From Ruminococcus sp. (GTDB lineage Bacteria > Bacillota > Clostridia > Oscillospirales > Ruminococcaceae): a stretch of DNA of 64,000 bases. Below are positions 8,236 to 17,056 of this stretch, in pieces (the stretch's first letter is position 1; each line of letters starts with the position of its first letter). Location: the NCBI GenBank assembly GCA_015066805.1, contig SVNP01000002.1:1-64000 (forward strand), in the 5' to 3' direction. The position numbers and the translations under genes are program-made. Under the pieces are notes generated by a model. It worked only from the letters and a program-made list of their open reading frames with translations, was not told where the DNA came from and ran no database searches.

Positions 8236-8278
8236 CGAAAAAAGAATCCCGAAGCTTCCTGAAAAAAGCTTCGGGATT
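8236..8278 (-). terminator. strong intrinsic terminator reading leftwards
   Basis: A perfect 13-base stem AATCCCGAAGCTT/AAGCTTCGGGATT with an 8-base loop is followed on the minus strand by CTTTTTTCGG. It would terminate transcripts that start at the lipoprotein promoter and cross the hairpin array. Confidence 0.65.
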
Positions 8279-8580
8279 GCGTCCGTAGAGAACAACCATT
8301 TGACAACTCCGGGGATAATATTGGAGCGACCTCGTTGAAAACGTTCCACCGGAACGTTTTCAAGAGAAAGTTGCTGCAAAAATGAAACAAGGGGAAAGCG
8401 GTCTTGTTCGCTTTCCCCTCGAAATGCTGTCGCATTTCTCACCCTATTTCTCCGCGCGCCGTAAGAATGGCGCAAGGAGTTTCGCCATCTGCGGATGGCA
8501 ACAAGGGACGCTGTCCCTTGACTCTGCAAGCCTTTGAAAAGGCTTGACCGAAACCTTAATAATGACTTTTGTGCGGCTGA
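8279..8580 (-). repeat. array of perfect short hairpins in a 300-base gene-free stretch
   Basis: Successive inverted repeats fill the interval: TTGAAAACGTTCC/GGAACGTTTTCAA (8335-8363), GGGGAAAGCG/CGCTTTCCCC (8391-8418), GAAATGC/GCATTTC (8421-8438), GCGCC/GGCGC (8456-8473), GCCATC/GATGGC (8484-8499), CAAGGGAC/GTCCCTTG (8502-8520) and CAAGCCTT/AAGGCTTG (8527-8546). There is no supported ORF. It lies in the likely 3' untranslated region of the minus-strand lipoprotein gene. It may be a dispersed palindromic element or a structured RNA. Confidence 0.6.
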
Positions 8581-9411
8581 TTAGGGGATAATGGAACCGT
8601 TACTGTCCAAACGCCATTCGCCGGTTGCGGTATCCCGTACAATGGTGTAGCGGGTGGAGTAGGTCTCGGTGTGGGCGACATCAATATACCAGTCTCTTAC
8701 GGCTACAAAGGAGTCCTCTGTCACATTCAGGATGTGAATGGGCGCATCGTCTTTATAGTCATAAATGCATGGCTGTACTCTTTCGTATATGTGAACATAG
8801 AGCTTTCCGTTGTACATGATGAAGCCTTTTGCCGTTTCGTTTTCGATGGTATCGCCCACGGCAATGTCCGTAAAATCGGCTGTCAGATCACCGGCCAGCA
8901 ATTGATCGAAATGCTGCCGGGAGAGAACGGACTTTGCGTAGTTCTCAATATCCTCAATGCTGTTGAATCGCTTGTCGGTATTTCTGCAATAGACACCGTA
9001 GTGATCATAGGCATCCTCATATTCGGGGATCCGGAAGGAGATCATGTCGCTTTCGTCGTATGTCGTACCGTAGGTGTAGATGTTCAGAATGTCCTCAAAA
9101 CGGTAGGTGAGATCCAGACCGATGCTCTCGTATTGGCTGTAATCATCGCCGGTATAGGGGATATCCGACGTGGTGGTTGTGGTTGTTTCCGTTGTAGTTG
9201 CTTCCGTTGTAGTTGTGGTGGTTGCCCGGGTTGTGGTTGTGGTTTCCGCCGTTGTGCTTGTGGTGGTCGTGCTTTCCGCAGAACTGCCGGAATCCGTATT
9301 CTCATCGGAACAGGCAGTCAGAAGGGCGGAGCCGGCAAGCAGCAGGGCCACAGATACAGTCAGTGCCTTTTTGTTGCGTACGGCTTGCGAGAGATGATGC
9401 TTGGTTTTCAT
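8581..9411 (-). CDS. threonine-rich lipoprotein, unknown function
   Basis: The 276-aa protein has a lipoprotein signal peptide ending in the lipobox LTAC at about residues 31-34. A linker of about 50 residues is made almost only of Thr, Ser, Ala and Glu (TTTTT runs), and a folded domain of about 190 residues follows. The linker is typical of cell-surface proteins in ruminococci and may be glycosylated or span the wall. The C-terminal domain is rich in Tyr and Asp, and I do not recognise the family. ATG 9411 follows GAGAAAGAACT, and a perfect promoter lies 100 bases upstream. Confidence 0.75.
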   Translation of the reverse strand: MKTKHHLSQAVRNKKALTVSVALLLAGSALLTACSDENTDSGSSAESTTTTSTTAETTTTTRATTTTTTEATTTETTTTTTSDIPYTGDDYSQYESIGLDLTYRFEDILNIYTYGTTYDESDMISFRIPEYEDAYDHYGVYCRNTDKRFNSIEDIENYAKSVLSRQHFDQLLAGDLTADFTDIAVGDTIENETAKGFIMYNGKLYVHIYERVQPCIYDYKDDAPIHILNVTEDSFVAVRDWYIDVAHTETYSTRYTIVRDTATGEWRLDSNGSIIP

Positions 9412-9510
9412 AGTTCTTTCTCCTTATTGTAGTGATTTTGCTGTAATTGTCGTTTGGTTTTTGGAGGCGTTTTTCGGTGGATATGGAAGCGGCAATCCAC
9501 GGGCTATCAT

Positions 9511-9539
9511 ATTATAACATTTTTCTTTGCATGTGTCAA
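9511..9539 (-). promoter_or_regulatory. perfect consensus promoter of the lipoprotein gene
   Basis: On the minus strand TTGACA (9534-9539), 17 bases, TATAAT (9511-9516). Both hexamers match the consensus exactly. Confidence 0.85.
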
Positions 9540-9693
9540 TACAAAATCGCATGCAGACGAGATTTTTTCGGGATTTCGTGCATATGAGGCGCTGCGGCGG
9601 GATGTTATGCAATATTGGGACACATCCGGCATAAGGTATATGGAAAAATACCCGCCGTGCTTTGTGCACTTGCATGACAGAAGGGAGCAGAGA

Positions 9694-10827
9694 ATGATGA
9701 AACAATGGGGCAGATCTTTGGTGTGGGCGATCGTCTGGACTTTGCTGTGGAGGTGCCTTCCCATACAGACCTTTGCAGAACCCTCCGAAGATACATACTG
9801 TACCGTGCTGATGGAAGCGGAAACCGGTGTGGTTTTAGATGGCACAGGCTATGATACGCTCTGTGCGGCGGGCACGCTGACCAAGCTTATGACCGTATAT
9901 CTTGCGGCGCAGGCTGTGGAAGAGGAGCTTCTGACGGCAGATACGCTTGTTGCCGCCCCTGCTGCCGCACAGGAGCAGAAAGGTGCGGTCATCTGGCTGG
10001 AGACAGGTGATAAAATGTCTGTGGCAGATCTGCTGAAGGGCGTGATCATCGGCAACGCCAACGATGCTGCCGTAACACTGGCTTGTGGGATCTCCGGCAC
10101 AGAGGAACAGTTTGTAATGGAGATGAACCGTGCCGCCTTTGAGCTGGGAATGCACCATACCCGTTTTGCGGATGCTACAGGGCTTGCTCCTGAAAATGTT
10201 TCCACTCCGCAGGATATGGCTTTGCTTTGCCGTGCGCTGCTGCCATACGAATGGCTGACCCCTATGTTTACCGCATGGCGGGATTTTCTGCGGGAGGGTA
10301 CCACAGAGCTTGTCTCGGAGAATATCCTTACCAAAAATTACGAAGGGCTGCTGGGCTTCAAGGCCGGTCACGGTGATGCCTGCGGCTATACGCTGGCGGC
10401 TGCGGCTCAGCGGGAGGACTTTTGCTGCATTGCGGTGGTTATGGGCTGCCAAGATGAAAACGAAAGGTTTTCCGTAGGAAAAAGGCTGCTTGCCAAGGGC
10501 TTTGAGGGCTTTACCGTCACGACTCCGGATTTTTCCACCGAGTTTATGAAGCCCGTGACTGTCCGCCACGGTATGGATGCCGCCGTTCTGACAGAACCCG
10601 CTGCGCTGTTCAGTGCGGCAGTGCCCAAGGGAGAGAGCATCGGCTGTGTGGTCGTTTTGCCTAATTATGCAGAGGCTCCCGTGCGTCGGGGGGATGCCTT
10701 GGGGTGGGTGGCGTTTTATTGCGAAGATACGTTGCTTTACGAAACACCCCTCTGTGCTGCCGCCGATGTGGAGCGCAGAGCCTTTTGGGATACCTTTGCC
10801 CTCCTTTTGGGAAATATGTTCAAATAA
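9694..10827 (+). CDS. DD-carboxypeptidase-like protein with altered catalytic motifs
   Basis: The 377-aa protein starts at ATG 9694 after AAGGGAGCAGAGA (track start 9454 is upstream of the signal peptide). A signal peptide (WAIVWTLLWRCLPIQTFA) precedes an S11-type penicillin-binding fold. The three family motifs are recognisable, but each is changed at the Ser or Thr position: SxxK reads T61-L-T-K64, SxN reads N121-A-N123 and KTG reads K223-A-G225. A beta-rich C-terminal domain follows, as in PBP5/DacF proteins, with a C-terminal segment that could be amphipathic. Canonical members remove the terminal D-Ala from peptidoglycan stem peptides. Activity here is doubtful, and a scaffold or lineage-specific variant is possible. 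Confidence 0.8.
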   Translation: MMKQWGRSLVWAIVWTLLWRCLPIQTFAEPSEDTYCTVLMEAETGVVLDGTGYDTLCAAGTLTKLMTVYLAAQAVEEELLTADTLVAAPAAAQEQKGAVIWLETGDKMSVADLLKGVIIGNANDAAVTLACGISGTEEQFVMEMNRAAFELGMHHTRFADATGLAPENVSTPQDMALLCRALLPYEWLTPMFTAWRDFLREGTTELVSENILTKNYEGLLGFKAGHGDACGYTLAAAAQREDFCCIAVVMGCQDENERFSVGKRLLAKGFEGFTVTTPDFSTEFMKPVTVRHGMDAAVLTEPAALFSAAVPKGESIGCVVVLPNYAEAPVRRGDALGWVAFYCEDTLLYETPLCAAADVERRAFWDTFALLLGNMFK

Positions 10828-10869
10828 AGGAGCAAAATTTGGCGTTTTTTCCAAAAATCCGTAAAACAC

Positions 10870-10898
10870 TTGCAATTTCTGTGAAGATATAGTAAAAT
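10870..10898 (+). promoter_or_regulatory. promoter of pgi
   Basis: TTGCAA, 17 bases, TAAAAT, about 100 bases before the pgi start. The leader contains two small hairpins (GGGATG/CATCCC at 10930-10948 and CGCCC/GGGCG at 10952-10968). Confidence 0.6.
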
Positions 10899-10994
10899 GG
10901 ATGTAAAGTGCAGTTGCTATCGCCGGAAGGGGATGCCGCTGCCATCCCATTCGCCCGCAGTAGGGGCGTAATCAATAACTGGAGGATATGCAAT

Positions 10995-12329
10995 ATGGCT
11001 TTGAAGCTGAACAAAAGCTACCTTTCCTCGTTCCTGGGTGCCGATGAACTGACCGGCATTGCAGGACAGACAGAGGCTGCTGCTGCCGTTCTGCACGAGA
11101 AGTCCGGTCTGGGCAACGATTTCCTTGGCTGGCTGACTCTGCCGACGGATTATGATAAGGAGGAGTTCGCTCGTATTCAGAGGGCAGCGGAGAAAATTCA
11201 GAAGACTGCGGATGTGCTGATCGTCATCGGCATCGGCGGTTCCTATCTGGGTGCCCGTGCCGCAATTGAGTTCCTGAAGTCCCCCTTCTACAACAATATG
11301 AAGAAGAATACGCCCGACATCTACTATGTGGGCAATAACATCTCCCCCACCTACCTCAACGAGGTACTGTCTATCTGCGAGGGCAGAGAGATCGCCGTGA
11401 ACGTGATCTCCAAGTCCGGCACTACTACCGAGCCTGCCCTGGCTTTCCGCATCTTCAAAAAGCTGCTGGAAGACCGTTACGGCAAGGATGGCGCAAGAGA
11501 GCGCATCTACTGCACCACCGATAAGGCACGGGGCACCCTGAAGAATCTGGCCGATGCAGAAGGCTATGAGAGCTTTGTGATCCCGGATGATGTGGGCGGC
11601 CGTTTCTCCGTTCTCACCGCAGTAGGTCTGCTGCCCATCGCCGCAGCCGGCTGTGATATCGAAAAGCTGATGGCAGGCGCAAGAGCCGCACAGGAAGCCT
11701 ATACCGCTCCCTTTGCCGAGAACGACTGCTACCAGTATGCCGCACTCCGCAACATCTTCTACCGTAAGGGCAAGGCTGTGGAGATGATGGTCAGCTACGA
11801 TCCCTCCTTCACCATGATGAACGAGTGGTACAAGCAGTTGTACGGCGAGTCCGAGGGCAAGGACAACAAGGGTCTGTTCCCCTCCTCCGCCATTTTCTCT
11901 ACCGATCTGCACTCCATGGGTCAGTACATCCAGGACGGCGCACGCATCCTCTTTGAAACCGTTGTGGATATCAAGACCCCCAAGCAGGATCTGTTCCTGG
12001 AGCCCGATGCCGAGAACGCTGACGGCCTCAACTTCCTGACCAACCAGAACATGAGCATCGTAAACCGCCGTGCTCTGGAAGGCACCATTCTGGCTCATAC
12101 CGAGGGCGGCGTGCCCAACATCGTGCTGGAGCTGGATGACACCACCGAGGAGACACTGGGCTGGCTGATCTACTTCTTCGAGAAGGCCTGCGCTGTGTCC
12201 GGCTATATGCTGGGTGTGAATCCGTTCAATCAGCCCGGTGTGGAGAGCTACAAGAAGAATATGTTTGCACTGCTGGGCAAGCCCGGCTATGAGGATATGA
12301 AGGCAGAGCTGGAGGCTAAGCTCAGCTGA
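10995..12329 (+). CDS. pgi: glucose-6-phosphate isomerase
   Basis: The 444-aa enzyme interconverts glucose 6-phosphate and fructose 6-phosphate in glycolysis and supplies hexose phosphates for the sugar-nucleotide pathways seen later in the window. Typical motifs are visible: [35 protein letters not shown] and the C-terminal [14 protein letters not shown] that carries the active-site lysine. The length matches the short Firmicutes form. ATG 10995 follows TGGAGGATATGCAAT; the track start at 10908 lies in the leader. It is transcribed from its own promoter. Confidence 0.95.
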   Translation: MALKLNKSYLSSFLGADELTGIAGQTEAAAAVLHEKSGLGNDFLGWLTLPTDYDKEEFARIQRAAEKIQKTADVLIVIGIGGSYLGARAAIEFLKSPFYNNMKKNTPDIYYVGNNISPTYLNEVLSICEGREIAVNVISKSGTTTEPALAFRIFKKLLEDRYGKDGARERIYCTTDKARGTLKNLADAEGYESFVIPDDVGGRFSVLTAVGLLPIAAAGCDIEKLMAGARAAQEAYTAPFAENDCYQYAALRNIFYRKGKAVEMMVSYDPSFTMMNEWYKQLYGESEGKDNKGLFPSSAIFSTDLHSMGQYIQDGARILFETVVDIKTPKQDLFLEPDAENADGLNFLTNQNMSIVNRRALEGTILAHTEGGVPNIVLELDDTTEETLGWLIYFFEKACAVSGYMLGVNPFNQPGVESYKKNMFALLGKPGYEDMKAELEAKLS

Positions 12330-12385
12330 GCAGTACGCAAAGCAACCATCCGCGCAATACACTAATTATCGAAGGGAGAATACTT

Positions 12386-12805
12386 ATGATTCAAGTAATT
12401 ACCGGTAAAAAGGGCTCCGGCAAGACCAAGGTTCTGCTGGGCATGATCGACGACGCAGTGGCTGCAACCAATGGTGCCATCATCTGCATCGAAAAGTGCA
12501 TGAAGCTGACCTACAGCGTAAACCACAAGGTTCGTCTGGTGGACGCTGAGCGTTACAACATCAACGGCTTTGATATGTTCTACGGCTTTGTTGCGGGCGT
12601 TCTGGCAGGCAACTACGATATCAAGGAAGTCTTCGTTGACGGCATCCTGAAGATCGGTGGCCGCAACTACGACGCTCTGGGTGAGCTGCTGGAGAAGCTG
12701 GACATCCTGACCGGCGATGACGTGGCAATGGTATTTACCGTTTCCGCAGACGACGACGAGCTGCCTGAGTCTGTGCTGAAATACCTGATTCCCAAGAACG
12801 ATTGA
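12386..12805 (+). CDS. small P-loop protein (PilT-like label in clostridia)
   Basis: The 139-aa protein opens with a Walker A motif (ITGKKGSGKTK, residues 5-15) and has a hydrophobic strand ending in Asp (KEVFVDGILK), which could serve as Walker B. The C-terminal third is acidic and helical. At this size it is a minimal nucleotide-binding protein; similar clostridial proteins are often labelled twitching motility PilT-like without evidence. The start has a good site (GAAGGGAGAATACTT). It lies between pgi and the yceD-rpmF pair, 57 bases after pgi, and could be cotranscribed with pgi. Confidence 0.65.
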   Translation: MIQVITGKKGSGKTKVLLGMIDDAVAATNGAIICIEKCMKLTYSVNHKVRLVDAERYNINGFDMFYGFVAGVLAGNYDIKEVFVDGILKIGGRNYDALGELLEKLDILTGDDVAMVFTVSADDDELPESVLKYLIPKND

Positions 12806-12845
12806 TTCGGATTTTGTTGAAAACGACTGCAATTTCCGAAATCTA

Positions 12846-12874
12846 TTGACAAAAGGGAGCGTTTTGGGTATAAT
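12846..12874 (+). promoter_or_regulatory. consensus promoter of yceD-rpmF
   Basis: TTGACA, 17 bases, TATAAT, both hexamers perfect, about 49 bases before the YceD-like gene. Confidence 0.85.
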
Positions 12875-12922
12875 AAACCCTGTAACGCTCTGTGCAAAAC
12901 CGAAAGGCAGGTACATTGAACC

Positions 12923-13402
12923 ATGGAAATGCAATCTGAGGCCGTAAGCTATCTGGTTTCCGTTCGTCCTTTGCTCTATCGCCCCGGCGAGAAGCGTAAT
13001 GTGGAAGTGACGATCGATGCCGAGACCGCTGCGGGCTTTGGTATGCGTTTTACGCAGCTTCCCCAAGTGAAGGGCGTATTGGAAAACCGTGCCGGTGTGC
13101 TGTTTTTCCGGTATACAGCGGAATGTGTCGCCGATCTGGAGTGCGACCGCTGTCTGGCATCTGTTGCGATGAAACTGTGTGAGAGCTTCGAGCACGTTGT
13201 GGTAACAGAGACCGCCACCGAGCAAAACGACTCCGATTATCTGCTGACTGCCGACGCAATGCTGGATGTGGCAGAGGTCGCTATGACCGACCTGCGGCTG
13301 GCGTTGCCGTCGAAGATCCTCTGCAGCGAGGAATGCCTCGGTATCTGCCCCCGGTGTGGGACAAACCGGAATGAGAGCCATTGCTCCTGCGGGCAGGAAT
13401 GA
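12923..13402 (+). CDS. YceD/DUF177-family protein
   Basis: The 159-aa protein has the DUF177 layout: a beta-rich N-terminal half, a CDRC pair (residues 74-77, ECDRCLASV), and a C-terminal cysteine cluster (CSEECLGICPRCG...CSCG) that suggests zinc binding. The family is linked to 23S rRNA and ribosome maturation and is almost always encoded directly before rpmF, as here. ATG 12923 is preceded by GAAAGGCAGG at 11 bases; ATG 12929 is a possible alternative. It shares the promoter at 12846 with L32. Confidence 0.85.
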   Translation: MEMQSEAVSYLVSVRPLLYRPGEKRNVEVTIDAETAAGFGMRFTQLPQVKGVLENRAGVLFFRYTAECVADLECDRCLASVAMKLCESFEHVVVTETATEQNDSDYLLTADAMLDVAEVAMTDLRLALPSKILCSEECLGICPRCGTNRNESHCSCGQE

Positions 13403-13465
13403 TTCACACATAATCGCAGAGACGTATTCTAAAATCCCGCGCAATTCATAGAAGGAGGTGCCAAC

Positions 13466-13651
13466 ATGGCTGTTCCAAAGGGAAAAACATCCAAAGCAAG
13501 ACGCAATACCCGTCGTTCCGCAGTGTGGAAGCTCGAGATGCCCGCAATGAGTACCTGCACGAACTGCGGCGCAATCAAAGCGCCTCACAAGGTATGCAAG
13601 AACTGTGGCTTCTATAAGGGCGTTGCAGTGATCAAAATCGACGAGGAGTAA
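13466..13651 (+). CDS. rpmF: 50S ribosomal protein L32
   Basis: The 61-aa protein begins MAVPKGKTSKARRNTRRS, the canonical L32 start, and has two CxxC pairs (CTNC and CKNC), so it is the zinc-binding form. An AGAAGGAGGTGCCAAC site gives very strong initiation. It follows yceD by 63 bases and ends at a terminator. It is a structural protein of the large ribosomal subunit. Confidence 0.97.
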   Translation: MAVPKGKTSKARRNTRRSAVWKLEMPAMSTCTNCGAIKAPHKVCKNCGFYKGVAVIKIDEE

Positions 13652-13690
13652 TAGCTGCTGCTATTAGCCTGATTTTGTTATGCTATGTGG

Positions 13691-13730
13691 CAACGGGGAG
13701 AGTCTTTTGCAGCTCTCCCCGTTGTATTTT
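13691..13730 (+). terminator. intrinsic terminator after rpmF
   Basis: CAACGGGGAGA/TCTCCCCGTTG forms a perfect 11-base stem with a 12-base loop, followed by TATTTTG. Confidence 0.8.
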
Positions 13731-13759
13731 GTCAGAATAAAAAAGAAAGGAGTGGCCCT

Positions 13760-15070
13760 ATGATCAAGATCACAGAGGTGGCGGCAGGTTCCCCTGCGGC
13801 CCGTGCCGGTGTGCTGTGTGGCGATGCGCTCATTGCTGTCAACGGGCTTGTGATCCGTGATGTGCTGGATTATCGCTATGCCATTACGGAAAAAAAGCTG
13901 GAGCTGACGCTGAGCCGCAGCGGCGCAGAGCAGACTGTCACGGTGGAAAAAGGGGAGTACGAAGACCCCGGATTGTCTTTTCCCACCGCACTGATGGACA
14001 AAAAGCAGATCTGCGGCAACCATTGCGTGTTCTGCTTTATCGACCAGAACCCAAAGGGGATGCGGAAATCCATTTACCTGAAGGATGACGATGCCCGCCT
14101 TTCCTTTCTGCACGGCAGTTATATTACGCTGACTAACCTCACCGATGCGGATGTGGACCGTATCATCAAAATGCACCTGACAGTGAATGTTTCGGTGCAT
14201 ACCACCGACCCGGAACTGCGCTGCCGTATGCTTGGCAACCCCAAGGCGGGCGATGCGCTGCGGCATCTGTACCGTATGGCGGAGCATGGCGTGATGATGG
14301 ATTGCCAGATCGTGCTGTGCCCCGGCTGGAATGACGGAGATGCTCTGCACCGCACCCTGGCGGATCTGTTCCGGTTGGTGCCTGCGGTCACCAGTATCGC
14401 TGTGGTGCCTCTGGGTATGACAAAGCATCGTACCCACCTTTGCAGGCTGGAGCCCTTTACCAAGGAAACGGCACGGGCTGCCGTGGAACAGATCGAGGCG
14501 GTACAGCGTTGGAGCCTCAGTGAGCATGGCAATCGGATCGTATATGCCGCAGATGAGTTGTATCTGCTGGCGGAGCTGCCTTTGCCCCAAGCTGATGCCT
14601 ACGAGGGATATCCCCAGTACGAAAACGGCGTGGGTATGCTGCGCTGTCTGATGGATGAGTTTTATGATGCTCTGGCGGATGCGGAGTATGATGGAGCGGA
14701 AAAGCATCTGACCATTGCAACAGGTACTGCTGCTGCGCCCTTTTTTGAACAGATGATGAACGATCTGCACGAGAAATTTCCTATGGTCAATGTCAATGTG
14801 ATCGCAGTACGCAACGATTTCTACGGAGAATCGGTGACGGTGGCGGGTCTGCTGACCGGGCAGGATCTGCTGGCACGGCTGAGGGGCAAAAATCTGGGCG
14901 AGGCGGTGCTGCTTTCCGAGACCTGCCTGCGCTATGACGATCTCTTTCTGGATGATATGTCCCGTGAGGAGCTGGAAGAAGCACTGGGCGTTCCTGTGAT
15001 CAAAAATCAGGTGGATGGCTATGTGCTGCTGGAGACGATACTGGGCACAGAGGCTGGCAATTGTGGATAA
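13760..15070 (+). CDS. DUF512 family radical-SAM-like protein with N-terminal PDZ
   Basis: The 436-aa protein starts at ATG 13760 (AAAGAAAGGAGTGGCCCT upstream). Residues 1-62 resemble a PDZ domain (GSPAARAGVLCGDALIAVNG). They are followed by CGNHCVFCFIDQ, a C-X3-C-X2-C cluster at Cys85, 89 and 92 that matches the radical SAM iron-sulfur motif, and then the DUF512 C-terminal domain. The biochemical function is unknown. In clostridia the gene is commonly next to der, as here, suggesting a link to ribosome biogenesis. It overlaps the next small gene by 8 bases. Confidence 0.85.
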   Translation: MIKITEVAAGSPAARAGVLCGDALIAVNGLVIRDVLDYRYAITEKKLELTLSRSGAEQTVTVEKGEYEDPGLSFPTALMDKKQICGNHCVFCFIDQNPKGMRKSIYLKDDDARLSFLHGSYITLTNLTDADVDRIIKMHLTVNVSVHTTDPELRCRMLGNPKAGDALRHLYRMAEHGVMMDCQIVLCPGWNDGDALHRTLADLFRLVPAVTSIAVVPLGMTKHRTHLCRLEPFTKETARAAVEQIEAVQRWSLSEHGNRIVYAADELYLLAELPLPQADAYEGYPQYENGVGMLRCLMDEFYDALADAEYDGAEKHLTIATGTAAAPFFEQMMNDLHEKFPMVNVNVIAVRNDFYGESVTVAGLLTGQDLLARLRGKNLGEAVLLSETCLRYDDLFLDDMSREELEEALGVPVIKNQVDGYVLLETILGTEAGNCG

Positions 15071-15644
15071 TGTACTGTTGGTGCTGTATGGTTTCTTGGT
15101 GATCGGTACGGTTCTTTTGTTTCGCCGGATGAAGAAACGGCAGCAGAAGAAAAACGGGCTATTTCGTTATGCGGCGGCGGTCATGCAGGGCATCTGGGTC
15201 GGATTTCTGTTTTGCGGCGGTGCTTTTGTGCTGTTTAATGCCATGATGACAGAAGCGGACTATTGTATCTTTACCGAAAGCCGCAAAGAAACAATCGCTG
15301 AGAGAACCGGTATTGCCGAGGATGAAGGCGTGCAGTTCACCCGGTTTCGGCATACATTCGGCGGACCGGATGGTTCGCTTATACGGTTGGAGCTGGAATG
15401 CGATACGGACGGCATGACTTTTTTGGAAGATTGCTGTGACGGCACCTTGTCGGTATATACAGTGGATGGTGTTGTCTATGATGTGGACGATCAGAACGGT
15501 AATGATGTGATGCGTGGGACAGTGCAGCAATGCACCAATGATCCGGAATGCGTGGGGTTTTATCAGTATTATCTCGGGAATAGAGGATACAATGTATGGT
15601 TTTACGCTGAAGAGGATCACTACAGAGTGTGGATTCTGAGCTGA
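15063..15644 (+). CDS. two-TM membrane protein, unknown function
   Basis: I place the start at GTG 15063, just before the first hydrophobic segment (NVLLVLYGFLVIGTVLLF), giving 193 aa. The track start at 15015 would add residues read from inside the DUF512 gene. A second membrane segment (IWVGFLFCGGAFVLF) is followed by an extracytoplasmic domain of about 120 residues that is acidic and aromatic and contains three or four cysteines. No family is recognised. It is cotranslated with DUF512 and precedes der by 57 bases. Confidence 0.65.
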   Translation: MDNVLLVLYGFLVIGTVLLFRRMKKRQQKKNGLFRYAAAVMQGIWVGFLFCGGAFVLFNAMMTEADYCIFTESRKETIAERTGIAEDEGVQFTRFRHTFGGPDGSLIRLELECDTDGMTFLEDCCDGTLSVYTVDGVVYDVDDQNGNDVMRGTVQQCTNDPECVGFYQYYLGNRGYNVWFYAEEDHYRVWILS

Positions 15645-15701
15645 GACGATAGATGCAGCCTGTGTTGTGTCGGCTGCAAGAAGAAAGGAGACAGATATCC
15701 T

Positions 15702-17039
15702 ATGGATTTACCGATTGTAGCGGTGGTTGGCCGCCCCAATGTGGGAAAATCGACATTGTTTAATAAACTGGTGGGTCAGCGGCTCTCCATTGTGGAGGAC
15801 ACCCCCGGCGTGACCCGTGACCGTATCTACGCCCGCTGTGAGTGGTGCAGCCGCAATTTTATGCTGGTGGATACAGGAGGTATCGAACCCAAGACCAATG
15901 ATACTCTGCTGGCGCAGATGAGACGGCAGGCAGAGCTTGCCATTGACAGCGCAGAGGTCATCATTCTGGTCACCGATATCCGTGCCGGTGTAACAGCCAA
16001 TGATATTGCTGTGGCCGAAATGCTCCAGAAATCGGGCAAGCCCATTATTCTGTGTGTCAATAAGTGCGACAGCATCGGTGAGCCGCCCATGGAGTTTTAT
16101 GAGTTCTACAATCTGGGTCTGGGAGATCCCTTTGCTGTTTCCTCTCTTCACGGCAACGGTACGGGTGATCTGCTGGATGCTGTGCTGGCGGCTCTGCCTT
16201 CCGCACCTGAGGAGGGCGAGGCGGATGAACGCATCAGTGTGGCGGTAATCGGCAAGCCCAATGTGGGCAAATCCAGCTTGATCAACTATATTGCAGGTGA
16301 GGAACGCAGCATCGTTGCGGATATGGCAGGCACTACCCGTGATGCCATTGATCTGCCTGTGGACCGTGAGGAAGGCAAGTTCCTGTTTATTGATACGGCA
16401 GGCATCCGCAAAAAGGCAAAGGTTACCGATGCGGTGGAGCATTACAGCGTGCTGCGTGCCTATATGGCGGTGGACCGTGCCGATGTGTGTATCATCCTCA
16501 TTGATGCCACCACAGGCTACACCGAGCAGGACAGCAAGGTGGCAGGCTATGCCCATCAGCAGGGCAAGGGCTGTATTGTTGTGGTCAATAAGTGGGATCT
16601 GGTGGAAAAAGACGGTCACACCATGCAGGAATTCACCAAAAAGCTGGAGCATGATTTCAGCTTTATGAGCTATGCACCATTCCTGTTCATCAGTGCCAAA
16701 ACCGGCCAGCGGGTCAATCGGCTGTTTGAGATGATCCGTACCGTAGCGGCAAATCATGCCATGCGAATTACAACGGGCAAGCTCAATGATGTGCTGGCAT
16801 ATGCTACTGCCCGTGTGCAGCCTCCCACCGATAAGGGCAAGCGTCTGAAGATCTATTACCTGACACAGGCAAGTACGCAGCCGCCTACGTTCGTGTTCTT
16901 TGTAAACCGTGCGGATCTGTTCCATTTCTCCTATCAGAGGTATCTGGAAAACCAGCTCCGTGAGACCTTTGGCATGATGGGTACGCCTGTCCGGTTTATT
17001 ATCCGTGAGCGTGGCAATGATAACGGTACCAAATCCTAA
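15702..17039 (+). CDS. der: ribosome biogenesis GTPase Der (EngA)
   Basis: The 445-aa protein has two tandem GTPase domains, each with a GRPNVGKS or GKPNVGKS P-loop (residues 10-17 and about 185-192), DTGG/DTAG switch II motifs and NKCD/NKWD specificity motifs. A KH-like C-terminal domain follows. Der acts in maturation of the 50S subunit. An AAGAAAGGAGACAGATATCCT site precedes the ATG. It is in a co-directional set with DUF512, plsY and gpsA, a conserved clostridial arrangement. Confidence 0.97.
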   Translation: MDLPIVAVVGRPNVGKSTLFNKLVGQRLSIVEDTPGVTRDRIYARCEWCSRNFMLVDTGGIEPKTNDTLLAQMRRQAELAIDSAEVIILVTDIRAGVTANDIAVAEMLQKSGKPIILCVNKCDSIGEPPMEFYEFYNLGLGDPFAVSSLHGNGTGDLLDAVLAALPSAPEEGEADERISVAVIGKPNVGKSSLINYIAGEERSIVADMAGTTRDAIDLPVDREEGKFLFIDTAGIRKKAKVTDAVEHYSVLRAYMAVDRADVCIILIDATTGYTEQDSKVAGYAHQQGKGCIVVVNKWDLVEKDGHTMQEFTKKLEHDFSFMSYAPFLFISAKTGQRVNRLFEMIRTVAANHAMRITTGKLNDVLAYATARVQPPTDKGKRLKIYYLTQASTQPPTFVFFVNRADLFHFSYQRYLENQLRETFGMMGTPVRFIIRERGNDNGTKS

Positions 17040-17056
17040 ATGCAAGGAGCAAAACT

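Noticed and set aside
8113-8529. N-terminal extension of the GntR ORF
   Set aside because: It reads through the operator, terminator and hairpin array. The real start at 8112 has a GAGAGG site and directly follows the promoter.
8236-8546. CRISPR array
   Set aside because: The repeats are inverted, not direct, differ from one another in sequence and have no regular spacers; there are no cas genes.
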